A DNA stretch of 64,000 nt from the NCBI GenBank assembly GCA_041402045.1, contig JAWKSZ010000015.1:76587-140586 (forward strand), given 5' to 3'. The position numbers were made by a program, and so were the translations under genes. Source of the stretch: JAGQRJ01 sp041402045 (lineage in GTDB: Bacteria > Planctomycetota > J058). The notes beneath the pieces are model-generated. The model saw only the letters and a program-made list of their open reading frames with translations, did not search any database and was not told where the DNA came from. Of the stretch, positions 35,458 to 44,638 are shown piece by piece (within the stretch, counting starts at the first letter, position 1; every line of letters starts with the position of its first letter).

Positions 35458-37560
35458 TCAGAGCGGGGGGAGCCCCGGCAGGATCTTGTCGAGGGTCAGG
35501 GGGAACTCCCGCACGCGGACCCCCGTCGCGTCATGGATCCCGTTGGCGATCGCGGCGCCGATCCCGCAGATCCCGAGCTCGCCCACGCCCTTGGACGCCA
35601 GGGGCCCGCAGCGCGGGTCGGGCTCCTCGAGCAAGAGCACGTCCAGCCGCGGCACGTCGCGGTTGACCGGGACGTGGTATTCCGCGAGGTCGCGGTTCAC
35701 GTAGGCCCCGGTCCGGGGGTCGAGGAGCAGCTCCTCCAGCAGCGCCCCCCCGATCCCGAAGGTCATGGCTCCGATCAACTGCGAGCGCGCGGTCAGCGGG
35801 TTGAGCACGCGCCCGAAGGAGAACGCCCCCACCGCGCGGCGCAGCCGGGGCTCCCCGGTGATCGCGTTCACCGCGACCTCGACGAAGTGCGCGCCGTACA
35901 TGTATTGGGCGTACTCCTCCTGGTCCTCGCCGGGCTCGAGGTGCCCCTCGGCGCTGCGCGGACCGCCCGCCTCGAGCTGGCGCCGCAGCTGCTGGCACGC
36001 GCGGTGCACGGCGCCGCCGGCGCTCGCGGCGCCGAAGGAGCCGCCGGAGCCCGAGCTCCTGGGCAAGTCGCTGTCGGCGAGCCGCACCTGCACCCGCTCC
36101 AGGGGCAGCCCCAGCGCGTCGGCCGCGATCTGGGTCAAGAGCGTGTAGGTCCCGGTGCCAATGTCGGTCATGTCCAACTCGACCGCGGCCTGCCCCTCCT
36201 CGTCGAGAGAGACCCGCGCTCGGGACTCGCTGAGGAAATTCGGGCGCGTGGCCGCCGCGAGGCCGTGGCCGATCAGCCAGTCCCCCTCGCGCGCGCCCCC
36301 GGGCCCGCGCTGGCGCCAGCCGTAGCGCTCGGCGCCAGCCTCCAGGCAGCGCCCGAGGTCGTAGCTCGCGAAGGGCTTGCCGCTCATGGGCTCGCGCCGA
36401 GCCAGGTTCCGCAGGCGCAGGTCCAGCGGGTCCTGACCCAGGGCTCGGGCCAGCTCGTCCACCGCGCTCTCGAAGGCCAGCGAGCCCACCGCCTCCCCGG
36501 GCGCGCGCAGGCTGTCGATCGCCGGGAGGTCCGTCGAGATCACGCGGTGTCGGGTGCGCAGACCGCGGCAGGCGTAGGCCGCCCGCGCCGTCGCGGCGCA
36601 CGCCTCCGCGAAGGCGTAGCCCCTGGACATGGGCATGAGGCTCTCGTGGGCCACCGCCAGGAGCTCGCCCGCCTCGCTCGCCCCGAGGCGCACGCGCTGG
36701 ATCGAGCTCCCGCGGTGCGGGGCGGAGGCGAAGGCGTTGCGCCGGGTCTGGACCACCCGCACCGGCCGCCCGAGCTCGAGGGCGGCCAAGGACGCGAGCA
36801 CCGCGTCGCCGTGGATCCCGAGCTTGCTCCCGAAGCCGCCGCCGACGAACGGGCTCAAGACCCGGATCCGATCCTCCTCCAGGTTCAGCGTGTTCGCGAG
36901 CGCGGTGACCCCGCTGCCCACGATCTGGATCGAGGTGTGCACGGTGAGCCGCTCCCCGTCCCACTCGGCGAGCGTGGCGTGGGGCTCCATGGCCGCGGCG
37001 ATCTGCCCGGCGGTGCGGTAGGTGGCGTCGACCCGCACCGCCGCCTCGGCCCAAGCCGCGTCGAAGTCGCCCTGGCTCACGTCGGCGTCAGTGCCCCCGT
37101 CGAGCTCGTCGGGGGTCTCCTGGAGCTCCGAAGGCTCGTCCCCGGTCACCGCGAAGCGCCCCTCCTCGGCGTCGACCTCGACCTCGACCAGGCGCGCGGC
37201 GTGGCGCGCGACCTCGAGGGACTCGGCGACCACGAGGGCCACCGGCTCGCCGTAGAACGCGACCCGCGGCGCCGCGAGCAGGGCGTGGGACTGCGTGAAG
37301 CGGTCGGCGTCCGCGGGCTCGCCCCGCGGTCGCTGGGCGGGGGCGTTCTCGTGGGTCAGCACCTCGACCACCCCCGCGACCTCCCGCGCGCGGGAGGCGT
37401 CGACCCGGAGCGCGCCGGGGGCGGCCTTGGCCTCGACGATCCAGCCAATGAGCGGACGCTGAGCCAGCGCGTGGTCGCTGGCGTAGCTCGCCCGGCCGCG
37501 GACCTTCAGCGGCCCGTCGACCCGCGGCAGGGGGCGGCCCAGGAACGTGCCTTCACTCAT
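35458..37560 (-). CDS. Molybdopterin-binding subunit of PaoC/xanthine dehydrogenase-type oxidoreductase
   Basis: A 700-aa large subunit of a molybdenum hydroxylase. Family marks include the N-terminal PRVDGPLKVRGRASYASD, SPFVGGGFGSKLGIHGDAV, the MPT-binding stretch DIGTGTYTLLTQIAADALG, SGSGGSFGAASAG and the active-site Glu in SKGVGELGICGIGAAIANGI. Size and order with the two small subunits match E. coli PaoABC, which oxidises aromatic aldehydes. The ATG overlaps the FAD-subunit stop as ATGA. No insertion chaperone (PaoD/XdhC) is adjacent, so maturation must use a gene elsewhere. Confidence 0.92.
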   Translation of the reverse strand: MSEGTFLGRPLPRVDGPLKVRGRASYASDHALAQRPLIGWIVEAKAAPGALRVDASRAREVAGVVEVLTHENAPAQRPRGEPADADRFTQSHALLAAPRVAFYGEPVALVVAESLEVARHAARLVEVEVDAEEGRFAVTGDEPSELQETPDELDGGTDADVSQGDFDAAWAEAAVRVDATYRTAGQIAAAMEPHATLAEWDGERLTVHTSIQIVGSGVTALANTLNLEEDRIRVLSPFVGGGFGSKLGIHGDAVLASLAALELGRPVRVVQTRRNAFASAPHRGSSIQRVRLGASEAGELLAVAHESLMPMSRGYAFAEACAATARAAYACRGLRTRHRVISTDLPAIDSLRAPGEAVGSLAFESAVDELARALGQDPLDLRLRNLARREPMSGKPFASYDLGRCLEAGAERYGWRQRGPGGAREGDWLIGHGLAAATRPNFLSESRARVSLDEEGQAAVELDMTDIGTGTYTLLTQIAADALGLPLERVQVRLADSDLPRSSGSGGSFGAASAGGAVHRACQQLRRQLEAGGPRSAEGHLEPGEDQEEYAQYMYGAHFVEVAVNAITGEPRLRRAVGAFSFGRVLNPLTARSQLIGAMTFGIGGALLEELLLDPRTGAYVNRDLAEYHVPVNRDVPRLDVLLLEEPDPRCGPLASKGVGELGICGIGAAIANGIHDATGVRVREFPLTLDKILPGLPPL

Positions 37561-38540
37561 GGCTGCACCTCCCGGCGCAGGTCCTCCAGGACCCCGATCA
37601 GCACCCGCTCGGTCAGCGGGATCTTGAAGTCGTTCTGCCCGCGGCCCACGGCGGGCTCGAGCTCGGCGCGGACCGCAGCGCGGAAGGCCTCGCGGGTCGC
37701 CGGGCGCCCGCGCAGCGCGCGCTCGAGGGTGCGCGCGCGCCAGGGCCGGGGGGCCACGCCCCCGAGGGCGACCCGCACCTGGGCCACCTCCCCGCCCTCG
37801 AGCTCGAGGGCCGCCGCGACCGAGACCAGGGCGAAGGCGTAGCTGCTGCGCTGGCGCACCTTGAGGTAGGCCTGCGCGCCCCCGGGCGGCGGCGGCAGCG
37901 CGACCGCCTCGATCAGCTCGCCGTCGGCCAGGGTGTGCTCGAGCTGCGGCGTGTCGCCGGGCAAGCGGTAGAGGTCGTCCAGCTCCACCCACCGCTGCGC
38001 GCCCTCGGGGTCGCGCACGCACACGTAGGCGTCGAGGGCCGCCAGGGCCACGGCCATGTCCGAGGGGTGCGTGGCGATACAGGCCTCGCTCGTCCCCAGG
38101 ATCGCGTGCATGCGGTTGTGGCCCTCCAGCGCGCCGCAGCCGCTGCCCGGCTCACGCTTGTTGCACGGCTGACCGAGCTCGTAGAAGTAATAGCAGCGCG
38201 TGCGCTGGAGCAGGTTCCCCGCGGTGGTCGCCATGTTGCGGATCTGCGGGGTGGCTCCGGCGAGCAGGGCTTCGCTCAGCAGGGGGTAGCGCGCGCGCAC
38301 CACGGGGTCCGCGGCCAGGCGCGCGTTCTTGACCTCGGCCCCGATCAAGAGCCCGCCCTCGCGCTCCTCGATCCTGGCCAGCGGCAGGTGGGACACGTCG
38401 ACCAGGCGCTCGGGGGTCTCGACCCCGAGCTTCATGAGGTCGAGGAGGTTCGTGCCGCCGCCGAGGAAGGCCCCGCCGCCCTGCGCGCGCTCGGCGGCCT
38501 CGAGGGCGGAGCCAGCCCGGGTGTAGACGAAGGGGTTCAT
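37557..38540 (-). CDS. FAD-binding subunit with 4Fe-4S insertion, PaoB-like
   Basis: A 327-aa CO dehydrogenase flavoprotein-type subunit. FAD contacts are FLGGGTNLLDLMK (24-36) and ATTAGNLLQRTRC. Four Cys (C116, C126, C135, C154) in CYYFYELGQPCNKREPGSGCG and EAC match the extra 4Fe-4S cluster that distinguishes PaoB (YagS) from ordinary xanthine dehydrogenase flavin subunits. It passes electrons from the 2Fe-2S subunit to FAD. ATGA overlaps on both sides show one operon in the order 2Fe-2S, FAD, Mo subunit. Confidence 0.92.
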   Translation of the reverse strand: MNPFVYTRAGSALEAAERAQGGGAFLGGGTNLLDLMKLGVETPERLVDVSHLPLARIEEREGGLLIGAEVKNARLAADPVVRARYPLLSEALLAGATPQIRNMATTAGNLLQRTRCYYFYELGQPCNKREPGSGCGALEGHNRMHAILGTSEACIATHPSDMAVALAALDAYVCVRDPEGAQRWVELDDLYRLPGDTPQLEHTLADGELIEAVALPPPPGGAQAYLKVRQRSSYAFALVSVAAALELEGGEVAQVRVALGGVAPRPWRARTLERALRGRPATREAFRAAVRAELEPAVGRGQNDFKIPLTERVLIGVLEDLRREVQP

Positions 38541-39148
38541 GGGCTGGCCTCCTCGCTCAGGGCGTCACGCACCGCCGCCAGAATGTGGGGGTAGGCGCCG
38601 CAGCGGCAGAGGTTCCCGCTCAGCCGCTCCCGCAGCTCGTCGTCCGTGACGTGCAGCTCGCCGCGCAGGGGGGTGAGCGCGCTGGGCTCCCCCCGCGCGA
38701 GCTCGTCGAGGAGCGCGGTCGCCGAACAGAGCTGCCCCGACGTGCAGAACCCGCACTGGAACGCGTCGCGGGCCATGAACGCCCGCTGCAGCGGGCTGAG
38801 CCCCTCGGCGTCGGCCAGGCCCTCCACGGTCACGACCTCCCGTCCGGCGTAGCTCGCGGCGAGGGCGAGGCAACTGTTGATCCGCTCGCCGTCGACGAGC
38901 ACCGTGCAGGCTCCGCATTGGCCGTGGTCGCAGCCCTTGTGCACGCCCTGGAGCCCCAGCTCCTCGCGCAGCGCGTCGAGCAGGGTCGTGCGCACGTCGA
39001 GCTCGAGCGCGCGCCGCTCCCCGTTGACCGTGAGCTCGAGCTCGAGGCGCGGGCCGCGCAGCCGCGTCGGTGGGCCCGCCGCCCCCGGCTGATCGGCGCT
39101 CGTGGCGCGGCGCTCGGCGCGCAGGTGGACGTCGTCTCCGCGTTTCAT
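38537..39148 (-). CDS. 2Fe-2S subunit, PaoA-like
   Basis: A 203-aa protein with a plant-ferredoxin-like 2Fe-2S domain (GCDHGQCGACTVLVDGERINSC) and the second helical cluster domain (CGFCTSGQ...NLCRCGAYP). It relays electrons from the molybdenum centre. E. coli PaoA carries a twin-arginine signal and the enzyme is periplasmic. Here the N-terminus (MKRGDDVHLRAERRATSADQ) has no twin-arginine motif and no hydrophobic core, so the enzyme looks cytoplasmic. It is the first gene of the operon, starting from the ATG at 39148. Confidence 0.9.
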   Translation of the reverse strand: MKRGDDVHLRAERRATSADQPGAAGPPTRLRGPRLELELTVNGERRALELDVRTTLLDALREELGLQGVHKGCDHGQCGACTVLVDGERINSCLALAASYAGREVVTVEGLADAEGLSPLQRAFMARDAFQCGFCTSGQLCSATALLDELARGEPSALTPLRGELHVTDDELRERLSGNLCRCGAYPHILAAVRDALSEEASP

Positions 39149-39340
39149 GGGCCTCTCCCTTCGCGCGCGTGCGTTGCGCGCCCAGGGTCGACGCTAGCAG
39201 CGCTCGCGAAGCCTGAAAGGAGGCCGGACCCCAGGGCGGGCTCACGCTGCACTTGCACGGGGCATGGGCCAGATCTGTCGCATGCCAGAATGCGCGTGAC
39301 AGCCGGCGGCACCTGGCGCGCCCCAGCGGAGGGAGGGCTC

Positions 39341-40054
39341 ATGGCTTCGACCCCGGACCGACCGACCCTGACCGCCGCGGTGTCCCTCGAGCCCTGGGAC
39401 CTCTCGCAGCGCGCGCACCCAGCGACCCAGGATCCCGACGCCTGCGCTGCGCACTGGCAAGCGTGCCTCGCCGACGCCGGTGCTCTGGGGCTGCGCGCCG
39501 TCGCGCCAGGCAGCTACGAGGTCGCGGTCGAGGACCTCGTCGAGCCCAGCGCCCTCCGCGCGGTATGGCGCGTCCACGCCCAGACCTACTTCTCCCCTGA
39601 GGACCCGCTGACTCCCGAGCAGCTCTGGGAGTGGCAGCAGCCGCTCCAGGGCGGCTTGGTCTTGCAGCAAGCTGGGCGCCCGCCCCTCCTGCCCGCCTGT
39701 TGCTGCTGCCTGGGGAACCTCGCCGACTGGAAGACGGTGCTCGCCGCGCCCCCCGCCGACTGGGACATGCTCTGGATCGGGCACCCCTGGGTCCAGGTCA
39801 AGGCCGAGGGCGCCCGCCTGCTGATCGGCCCCCCGACCGAGTCCTCTCAGCCCCCGAGCGAGGCCGCCTACGAGGTCGAGCTGGAGGCCCTCACGGCCGC
39901 CGTGGGCGAGGCCGAGTCGGCGCTCGAGGCCTTCGCGCAGCGCCTGGTGGAGCCGATCGCGGAGTGGCTGCGCGCCCAGGCCTTTGCCGTCGGGCCGGAC
40001 GCGGCGCGCCGCGTCGCCCGGGTCGCGGCGGGCCTTGAGGCTGCGCGGTGCTGA
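39341..40054 (+). CDS. Unknown protein with a four-cysteine run
   Basis: A 237-aa protein without signal peptide or membrane helix that I do not recognise. It is rich in Trp and contains four consecutive cysteines (C120-C123) in LLPACCCCLGNLADWKTVL, which could bind a metal or form disulfides. The C-terminal ~70 residues are helical. The ATG at 39341 follows a GGAGGGAGGG ribosome site. It is divergent from the PaoABC-like operon, 192 bases away, and could share a control region with it. Confidence 0.75.
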   Translation: MASTPDRPTLTAAVSLEPWDLSQRAHPATQDPDACAAHWQACLADAGALGLRAVAPGSYEVAVEDLVEPSALRAVWRVHAQTYFSPEDPLTPEQLWEWQQPLQGGLVLQQAGRPPLLPACCCCLGNLADWKTVLAAPPADWDMLWIGHPWVQVKAEGARLLIGPPTESSQPPSEAAYEVELEALTAAVGEAESALEAFAQRLVEPIAEWLRAQAFAVGPDAARRVARVAAGLEAARC

Positions 40055-40129
40055 ACGCAAAGCAACGCCTGACGATCGAGGGGTCGGCGAAGCCGACTCC
40101 CGAAGACCGGAGCGGAGCTCAACGGGCTG

Positions 40130-41083
40130 CTAGCTGCGGCAGTCGAGCAGGACCTTGAGGGTCGGGCGCTCGGCGGCCTCGGCGATCGCGGCCACGCCCT
40201 CGCTCAGCGGACGCACCGCCGAGATCATGGGGCGGACCTTGACGCGGCCGCTGGCCAGGGCGTCGAGGGCGGGCGCGAAGGGGCCGCAGCGCGAGCCGAG
40301 CACGGTGATCTCGTGGATCACCAGCGGCGCCAGGTTGACCTGGTGGTGCTCGGCGACGGTGCTCTTGAGGACCAGCGTGCCCCGAGGCTGGACCGAGACC
40401 AGCGCGGCCTCGAACCCGGCCGCCGAGCCGGTGGCCTCGACCACGAGCTGGTGCGGGCGGGGCGCGTAGTCGGCGAAGGCGCAGGTCTCGATCCCCAGGT
40501 CCTCGAGCAGCTTCAGCTTCTCGGGGTGCTTGCCCACGGCGAGCACCCGGTGCCCGGCGCTGTGCAGCACCTGGGCGATCACCTGCCCCAGCTTGCCGTC
40601 GCCGAACACCGCGCAGCGGGTCCCGGGCTCGAGCTCGGTCTGCTCCAGGATCTCGAAGGCGGCGGCCACGGGCTCGGTGAACACCGCGGTCTCGTCGCTG
40701 ACCTTCTCGGGCACCGCGTGCAGGTTCGCGGCGGGCACGATCACGTATTCGGCGAAGCAGCCGGGCGCGCCCTGGATCCCGAGCACGGTGCGGTGCGGAC
40801 AGTGGCGGTCGAGGCCGCGGCGGCACCAGGCGCAGCGCCGGCAGGCGAAGTTGATCTCGCCCACGACCCGGGTCCCGACCTCCCAGTCGGCGCCCTCGAC
40901 CACGCTCCCCACGAACTCGTGGCCCAGGGTGCCCTGGTAGGCCATGTAGCCCTGGGTGATCTGCAGGTCCGTCGAGCACACCCCGGCGAGGTGCACCCGC
41001 ACCAGGACCTCGCCCATGCCCGGGCTGGGGCGGGGGACCTCGGCCAGCCGCAGGCCCTCGGCGTCGAAGCGCAGGGCCCTCAT
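40130..41083 (-). CDS. Zinc-dependent medium-chain alcohol dehydrogenase family protein
   Basis: A 317-aa MDR protein. The catalytic-zinc region is CSTDLQITQGYMAYQGTLGHEFVG; the structural-zinc loop is CRRCAWCRRGLDRHC, and the nucleotide fold starts at CAVFGDGKLGQVIAQ. The gene is coupled to gmhA by an ATGA overlap, so it may oxidise or reduce a sugar or sugar phosphate linked to heptose metabolism; that is inference. It is slightly shorter than typical sorbitol/threonine dehydrogenases. Confidence 0.88.
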   Translation of the reverse strand: MRALRFDAEGLRLAEVPRPSPGMGEVLVRVHLAGVCSTDLQITQGYMAYQGTLGHEFVGSVVEGADWEVGTRVVGEINFACRRCAWCRRGLDRHCPHRTVLGIQGAPGCFAEYVIVPAANLHAVPEKVSDETAVFTEPVAAAFEILEQTELEPGTRCAVFGDGKLGQVIAQVLHSAGHRVLAVGKHPEKLKLLEDLGIETCAFADYAPRPHQLVVEATGSAAGFEAALVSVQPRGTLVLKSTVAEHHQVNLAPLVIHEITVLGSRCGPFAPALDALASGRVKVRPMISAVRPLSEGVAAIAEAAERPTLKVLLDCRS

Positions 41084-41670
41084 GCGTCCCGCCCGCAGGC
41101 CATGCGCTCGATCAGCTCGCACACGATATGCCCGATCGCGAGGTGGCACTCCTGAATGTGCGAGGTGACCGTGGACGGCACGAGCACCGCCGCGTCGGCC
41201 TGGGCGCGGCAGGTGCCGCCCTCGCCGGCCGAGAACAGCACGCGGCGCATGCCGCGCCGACCGGCCTCCTCCAGCGCGGCGAGCACGTTCTTGCTGTTGC
41301 CGCTGGTCGTGATCCCCACGAGCACGTCGCCCTCCTGGCCCAGGGCCTCGACCTGCCGCGCGAAGATCCGCTCGAAGCTGTAGTCGTTGGCGCAGGCGGT
41401 GAGCAGCGACGTGTCCGTGGTCAGCGCGAGCGAGGCCAGCGCCGGGCGCTCGAAGTCGCTGCTCAGCCGGACCACGAGCTCGGTGGCGAAGTGCTGGCTG
41501 TCAGCGGCGCTCCCGCCGTTGCCGCACCACAGGATCTTCTTCCGCGCGCGCACGGCCTCGGCCAGGACCTCCGCCGCCGCGACGATCGCGGCCTTCTGGG
41601 ACTCGAGCAGGCGCTCCTTGGTGCGCGCGCTCTCGGTCAGGCGCGCCTCGACGACGGCTTCGGGCTCCAC
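41080..41670 (-). CDS. gmhA: Sedoheptulose 7-phosphate isomerase (phosphoheptose isomerase)
   Basis: A 196-aa SIS-domain protein that makes D-glycero-D-manno-heptose 7-phosphate, the first step towards ADP-heptose for LPS. Family motifs: LWCGNGGSAADSQHFATELVVR, SLALTTDTSLLTACANDYSFERIF, GITTSGNSKNVLAAL and the final SHIQECHLAIGHIVCELIE. The GTG at 41670 follows an excellent GAGGAGGT site; longer starts are not needed. Other heptose genes (hldE, gmhB) are not in the window, but a GT9 heptosyltransferase-like gene is at 15.8 kb. Confidence 0.92.
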   Translation of the reverse strand: MEPEAVVEARLTESARTKERLLESQKAAIVAAAEVLAEAVRARKKILWCGNGGSAADSQHFATELVVRLSSDFERPALASLALTTDTSLLTACANDYSFERIFARQVEALGQEGDVLVGITTSGNSKNVLAALEEAGRRGMRRVLFSAGEGGTCRAQADAAVLVPSTVTSHIQECHLAIGHIVCELIERMACGRDA

Positions 41671-41990
41671 GGGACCTCCTCGGCGGGAACGATACCCGAT
41701 CGGGCCGGCCGCGGACATCCGGTTCACCGGGAGCGCCGGCTACGTCCCGGGCAAGGTCAAGCTCCTGCCGGGTCAGGAGTTGACACAGGAAGATCGTCCC
41801 GCCGGAATCTGGGGAGGCGGTGCCTAAGTGAGCCGCTTCTGTTCCCCATTCCGACCTGCAACGCCCCTGCGGCGACGCACAAGCAGCTGTGCAAGAAAGA
41901 CTTGCGACCTAGCGAGAGACGTTTCTGGAATTCGGGCTAATGGGCCTGCTGTGCGCTACCAATCCCTCCCTGGAGAGAGAGAGCGTTGGC
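41671..41990 (+). other. 320-base gap before the glycosidase gene
   Basis: No convincing gene is seen. The base composition drops towards 41880-41990. A TTGACA at 41780-41785 could be a -35 box but has no good -10 partner. A coding-like stretch (SAGYVPGKVKLLPGQEL... to the TAA at 41827) has no start codon and may be a gene remnant. Confidence 0.5.
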
Positions 41991-44609
41991 ATGAACCGCG
42001 CAACGAGCCTGGTGGTTGCGCTCGCGATCGGGACCGTCGGAGCCCAAGAGCTCCACCACGTGGACCCCACCCGCGAGGCCCAGGTCCCGATCTCGGGCTG
42101 GCCCACCTACGTCGAGAACCTCACCGTCGGGAGCCCCGTCGCCGACTTCGGCAGCCACGCCGGGGTCAAGGCCAGCGTCACCTTCGACGCCCCGGTCCCC
42201 GCCCACGCCTTCCTGAACACCGCGCACTACAGCGGCTTCCAGGCCGTGGCCAGCCAGGTCGACCAGTCCTTCCTGTTCTTCGCCGAAGGCGAGCGCGCGC
42301 TCCTGGCCCCCGCAGCCCAGCGCCGGGTCGAGTTCCACCCCTGGGGCTGGGAAGAGACCGCCCTCGGCGACGGGCTCGTGGCCCGGGGCGCGGTCACGAC
42401 CCTGGCCACCGACGTGTTCCTGATCACCGCGCGGATCACGAACCTCACCCCGCGCACCCGCACCCTCTCGCCGCGGCTGGGCTTCCTCGACGACGGCGAC
42501 GGGATCCACGAGGGCATGCACCCGCTGCACCTCTCGGGGATCCGCCGCTGGAGCGCCAAGCTGCGCAAGCAGACCCAGGACGTCGAGCTCGGCTTCCGCC
42601 GCGGCACCTGGATCGAGCTCTTCGCCTGGGACCGCCAGCGCTTCGCGCGGCGGATCGCCAGCTCGCCGGCGCCGGTCAAGGTCCGCCGCGGGCTCGAGCC
42701 CTTCGTGAAGAAGGCCGGCCGCTGGGCGCGTACGATCGAGCTCGAGGCCCGGACCCTCGGTCCCGGAGCGTCCATGGACGTGGGGATCGTGATCGGCTGC
42801 GGGGCGCGCGACGACGAGGCGGTCGCGCGGCTCGCGGCGACCCGCGCCGCCGTGGAGCGGCCCTGGGCCGCGCTGGAGGGGATCCGCGCCGGCTGGGCCC
42901 GCGACCTCGCCGCGCTGCCCACGCCCCACGTGGAGGGCGCCGACGCGCAGCGGATCTACCAGCTCGCCTACACCGGGCTGCGCATGAACCGCTACGCGCC
43001 CCGCGACCGGCTGCAGGCGACCTTCAACACCGCGGCCAAGATCCACTTCAACGCGTTCTACGTGTGGGACGTGGCGATCGCCGCGCTGGGTGAGTCCAAC
43101 TGGGACCCCGCCCTCGCCCGCGGCATGCTCGGCGAGCTGTTCCGCGCCCAGCTCCCGGAAGGCCACCTGCACTACGCGGTGGGCCCCGACCAGAAGCCGG
43201 TGAGCGGGTTCATTCGCGGCACGAGCCAGCCGCCGATCCACGGCTGGGTGGTCGAGCGCGTGCGCGAGCGCAGCGAGCTCGACGAGGCGCAGCTCCGCCC
43301 CTGGCTCGAGGAGATCTACGGGCGCAGCCGCGACTACCTCGAGTTCTTCGACCGCAAGCGCGACCAGGACGGCGACCGGATCTACGGGTTCAAGAACGCG
43401 CTCGAGACCGGCTGGGACGACACCCCGCGCTACCCGGGCCTGCACCCGGCGCCCGAGATCAACCTCTTCGGCAAGAAGGTCGTGCTCGGCAACCTCTCGG
43501 GGCTGCTCCCGGTGAAGAACGTCGAGGCCCTGGACCTCAACGCCTGGCTCACGAGCTACTACAGCTCCATGGGGCGCTGGGCCGAGGACCTGGGCCGGCC
43601 GGCGGAGGCCGCGGAGTGGCGCGAGCGCTCCCGCGTGCTCGCCCAGGAGATCGACGACCAGCTCTGGGACCCCGTGACCCAGAGCTACCGCGACCTGAGC
43701 GAGACGAAGGGCGAGCGCACCCACGTGCGCGTCGACACCCCCGTGGTCGCCTGGCCCCTGTTCCAGGGGATCGCCCGCGACCCCGAGCGGATCCGCGCCG
43801 TGGTCGAGGGCTACCTCCTGAACCCCGACAAGGCCTTCGGCGACCCCGACGACCCGCAGCGCCCCTGGTTCCCGGTGCCCAGCGTGGCCTACGACGACCC
43901 GGAGTACGACCACGAGCTCGACGGCTACTACTGGCGCGGCCAGAGCTGGCTCGTGCCCGCCTACGCCGCCTGCGAGGCGCTGTTCAAGTACGGCTGGGAG
44001 GACGAGTCCCGCGAGCTCCGCCGGCGCCTGCTGCGCGGGATCACCAAGGCGCACACCGGCGGGATCTACGAGACCTACGACGCGCTCTCCAGCCGGATCG
44101 GCTTCGGCTCGGGCAGCCTCACCGGCGCCGGCGAGCCCGCGGCGTTCCTGATCGGGCTCTCCACCGGCCCGGTGAGCGAGCTGCTCCTCAGCCGCCATGA
44201 GCGCGAGCGCCTGGTCAAGCCCACCGACGCCCGGGTCGAGGGCTACGTCCACGACGTGCGCGAGCTCGTCAGCGACCGCCCGCTGCTCGAGGTGGCCTTC
44301 GCCCCCCGCGCCTTCGTGCCCCTCACCCGCTTCGCGACCCGCGACGGCGCGCCGCTCCTCGCGCCCAGCGCCGCGGGCTTCGAGCTCGAGCTCACGGACC
44401 CCGCCGGCAACCTGCCCGCGGGTCCCACCCGAGTCACGCTCTACGGACGCGCCGGCTGGAGCGTCTACGGAGAAGGCCAGGGGCCGACGGTCGCGATCCG
44501 CGGTCAGACCGTGGGTCCCGACCTGGTGCTCGAGCTGGAGCGCACGGATCAGAGCCGCTTCGCGCGCTACCGGATCCTGCCGCCCGGAGCGTCCCTCACC
44601 GAGGAGTAA
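41991..44609 (+). CDS. Secreted (alpha/alpha)6-barrel glycoside hydrolase, GH63/GH37-like
   Basis: An 872-aa exported enzyme. The signal peptide covers about residues 1-18 (MNRATSLVVALAIGTVGA), then a beta-sandwich N-domain of about 300 residues, and a catalytic helical barrel. Typical barrel motifs are FYVWD (356-360), ETGWDDTPR with acidic candidates E472 and D476/D477, and YYWRGQSW around W648, followed by GIYETYDA. Such enzymes cleave alpha-glucosides, trehalose or mannosylglycerate. It probably acts on an alpha-linked oligosaccharide in the periplasm. The ATG at 41991 starts the signal peptide. The next gene begins 30 bases later. Confidence 0.85.
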   Translation: MNRATSLVVALAIGTVGAQELHHVDPTREAQVPISGWPTYVENLTVGSPVADFGSHAGVKASVTFDAPVPAHAFLNTAHYSGFQAVASQVDQSFLFFAEGERALLAPAAQRRVEFHPWGWEETALGDGLVARGAVTTLATDVFLITARITNLTPRTRTLSPRLGFLDDGDGIHEGMHPLHLSGIRRWSAKLRKQTQDVELGFRRGTWIELFAWDRQRFARRIASSPAPVKVRRGLEPFVKKAGRWARTIELEARTLGPGASMDVGIVIGCGARDDEAVARLAATRAAVERPWAALEGIRAGWARDLAALPTPHVEGADAQRIYQLAYTGLRMNRYAPRDRLQATFNTAAKIHFNAFYVWDVAIAALGESNWDPALARGMLGELFRAQLPEGHLHYAVGPDQKPVSGFIRGTSQPPIHGWVVERVRERSELDEAQLRPWLEEIYGRSRDYLEFFDRKRDQDGDRIYGFKNALETGWDDTPRYPGLHPAPEINLFGKKVVLGNLSGLLPVKNVEALDLNAWLTSYYSSMGRWAEDLGRPAEAAEWRERSRVLAQEIDDQLWDPVTQSYRDLSETKGERTHVRVDTPVVAWPLFQGIARDPERIRAVVEGYLLNPDKAFGDPDDPQRPWFPVPSVAYDDPEYDHELDGYYWRGQSWLVPAYAACEALFKYGWEDESRELRRRLLRGITKAHTGGIYETYDALSSRIGFGSGSLTGAGEPAAFLIGLSTGPVSELLLSRHERERLVKPTDARVEGYVHDVRELVSDRPLLEVAFAPRAFVPLTRFATRDGAPLLAPSAAGFELELTDPAGNLPAGPTRVTLYGRAGWSVYGEGQGPTVAIRGQTVGPDLVLELERTDQSRFARYRILPPGASLTEE

Positions 44610-44638
44610 CCGCAGCGTCTCTGAGAGGAAGGAAGACC

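Noticed and set aside
39307..39322. A further sigma-54-like promoter (CGGCACCTGGCGCGCC) before the four-cysteine protein
   Set aside because: Only GGCAC and GC agree; the -12 TGC is missing and the predicted start would fall inside the ribosome site. No enhancer copy is nearby.
41690..41827. Small gene ending at the TAA at 41827
   Set aside because: Coding-like text but no start codon or ribosome site in frame; described only as a possible remnant.
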